A stretch of DNA of 64,000 bases, from NCBI GenBank assembly GCA_933822405.4, contig CAKOGP040000001.1, forward strand, positions 443,083 to 507,082. The letters are read 5' to 3'. This stretch comes from Cylindrotheca closterium (Eukaryota; Bacillariophyta; Bacillariophyceae; Bacillariales; Bacillariaceae). The translations under genes and the position numbers were made by a program. The notes below the pieces were generated by a model. The model was not told the origin of the DNA. It saw nothing but the letters and a program-made list of their open reading frames with translations, and ran no database searches. Shown here in pieces: positions 63,348 to 64,000 of the stretch; position 1 is the stretch's first letter; the number at the start of each line of letters is the position of its first letter.

Positions 63348-64000
63348 ATGTTTTCGAACGCCCAAAGGATTTTGGTGCGACGAGCAGCCCTTCGCAATGG
63401 TAGAGCGACACATACAGTTTTGAGGGAGCGGCCAGTTGTCTTTTCCGTTCGAACGTTTGCTGCTTCGGAGAAGAGCACGAAGGAGGATGATGGCTCCGAC
63501 GAGACCTCGAAAAAGACGGAAGACGGTGGCAGTTTCAAGGATACCATTCGCAAAATGAGAGAGGGAGGAGAAGGAAAGGGTAAAGAAGATGATATGGAAG
63601 AGCAATTCGATGGATTCCTGCGGTCAGCGGCTGGAACATGGAGTTCTTTCAAAGAGGAAGTCTCGCAAACGTGGGCGGAACTATTGAGGGCTGGTGAAGC
63701 CAAGAGCATCAACAAGAGAATTAATCATCCAGAAGACACTGCAGAAGGAGAAGCAGAATACACAGGGCCTGTTGAAATTATGGTCATTGATGAAAGTGAA
63801 CACTTGACGGCATGGGAACGTATGCAAAAGAGATTGTCGGAAGCACCCATCATTTCAGGTAAGAGGAGGAACGACTCACTCACTCACTCATGTCCACGAC
63901 TGAAGACTATTAAAATCTTCGGTCGTCATCTGACGTTTGTGCTTTCTTATCCCATCTTCTAACTTTATATGATGGATAAACAGATATGCTCGCGAGAGGT
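63348..64000 (+). CDS. TIM44: Mitochondrial import motor subunit TIM44, 5' part
   Basis: Partial gene cut by the window end. Exon 1 is 63348-63858 (donor CAG|GTAAGA); exon 2 begins at 63984 and runs off the window. The presequence is MFSNAQRILVRRAALRNGRA, a mitochondrial signal. Then charged residues and the TIM44 region SSFKEEVSQTWAELLRAGEA and HLTAWERMQKRLSEAPIIS, which continues DMLARG across the intron. TIM44 tethers mtHsp70 to the TIM23 channel. Confidence 0.85.

Noticed and set aside
1..64000. CRISPR arrays, bacterial operons, rRNA or tRNA genes
   Set aside because: None seen; introns, organelle presequences and gene content are eukaryotic.

Overview
The window looks like nuclear DNA of a diatom (stramenopile alga). 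Genes are compact and lie on both strands. Most have 0-4 short introns (about 70-290 bases) with GTAAGT-like donors. Several predicted proteins start with a signal peptide whose cleavage site is followed by phenylalanine (LA|FSP, NA|FTP, SG|FSY, CG|FSL, FG|FAG, YA|FEA), the ASAFAP-type plastid-import signature of diatoms. The gene set (ER, GPI, exocyst, mitochondrial import and ribosome, plastid isoprenoid and bilin enzymes, a hybrid histidine kinase) fits a photosynthetic eukaryote. I cannot name the species from sequence alone.

Layout. 0.3-6.1 kb: the ER chaperone BiP, two paralogous plastid-type single-helix proteins, and a plastid aldo/keto reductase-like protein with a degenerate active site. 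6.1-14.9 kb: a twin-CX9C protein, a CaMK-like kinase, a cyclophilin with extra regions, ALG3, a CDK with an odd cyclin-binding helix, a small unknown gene and a chalcone-isomerase-fold protein. 15.4-24.3 kb: a CLC channel, QPRT, a striking SYLD-motif repeat protein, PIG-C and FRA10AC1. 24.4-34.3 kb: exocyst SEC3, an ornithine cyclodeaminase/mu-crystallin homologue, a vacuolar sorting receptor and an MRG chromodomain protein.

34.5-42.2 kb holds a 7.75 kb tyrosine-recombinase retrotransposon of the Ngaro/PAT (DIRS-order) type. It lies on the minus strand, with Gag-like, RT-RNase H and tyrosine-recombinase frames and perfectly matching split direct repeats (A1 ... B1-A2-B2). It sits between the MRG gene and a biotin-protein ligase gene and appears recent.

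42.4-64 kb: biotin ligase, two tandem Cys-rich type I membrane proteins, an RlmN-type radical SAM enzyme, plastid IspE, a CAP10 glycosyltransferase, a GAF/hybrid histidine kinase, mitochondrial mL49, a bZIP-like regulator, a thylakoid-lumen MsrB-like protein without zinc ligands, a quinone oxidoreductase, a ferredoxin-dependent bilin reductase and the 5' part of TIM44.

Most genes are independent housekeeping loci, not an operon-like system. The best candidates for new biology are the retrotransposon, the SYLD repeat protein, the 11-residue-repeat N-terminus on SEC3, the paired single-helix proteins and the tandem Cys-rich receptors. Splice sites were placed by reading-frame continuity and family alignment from memory; no searches were run.
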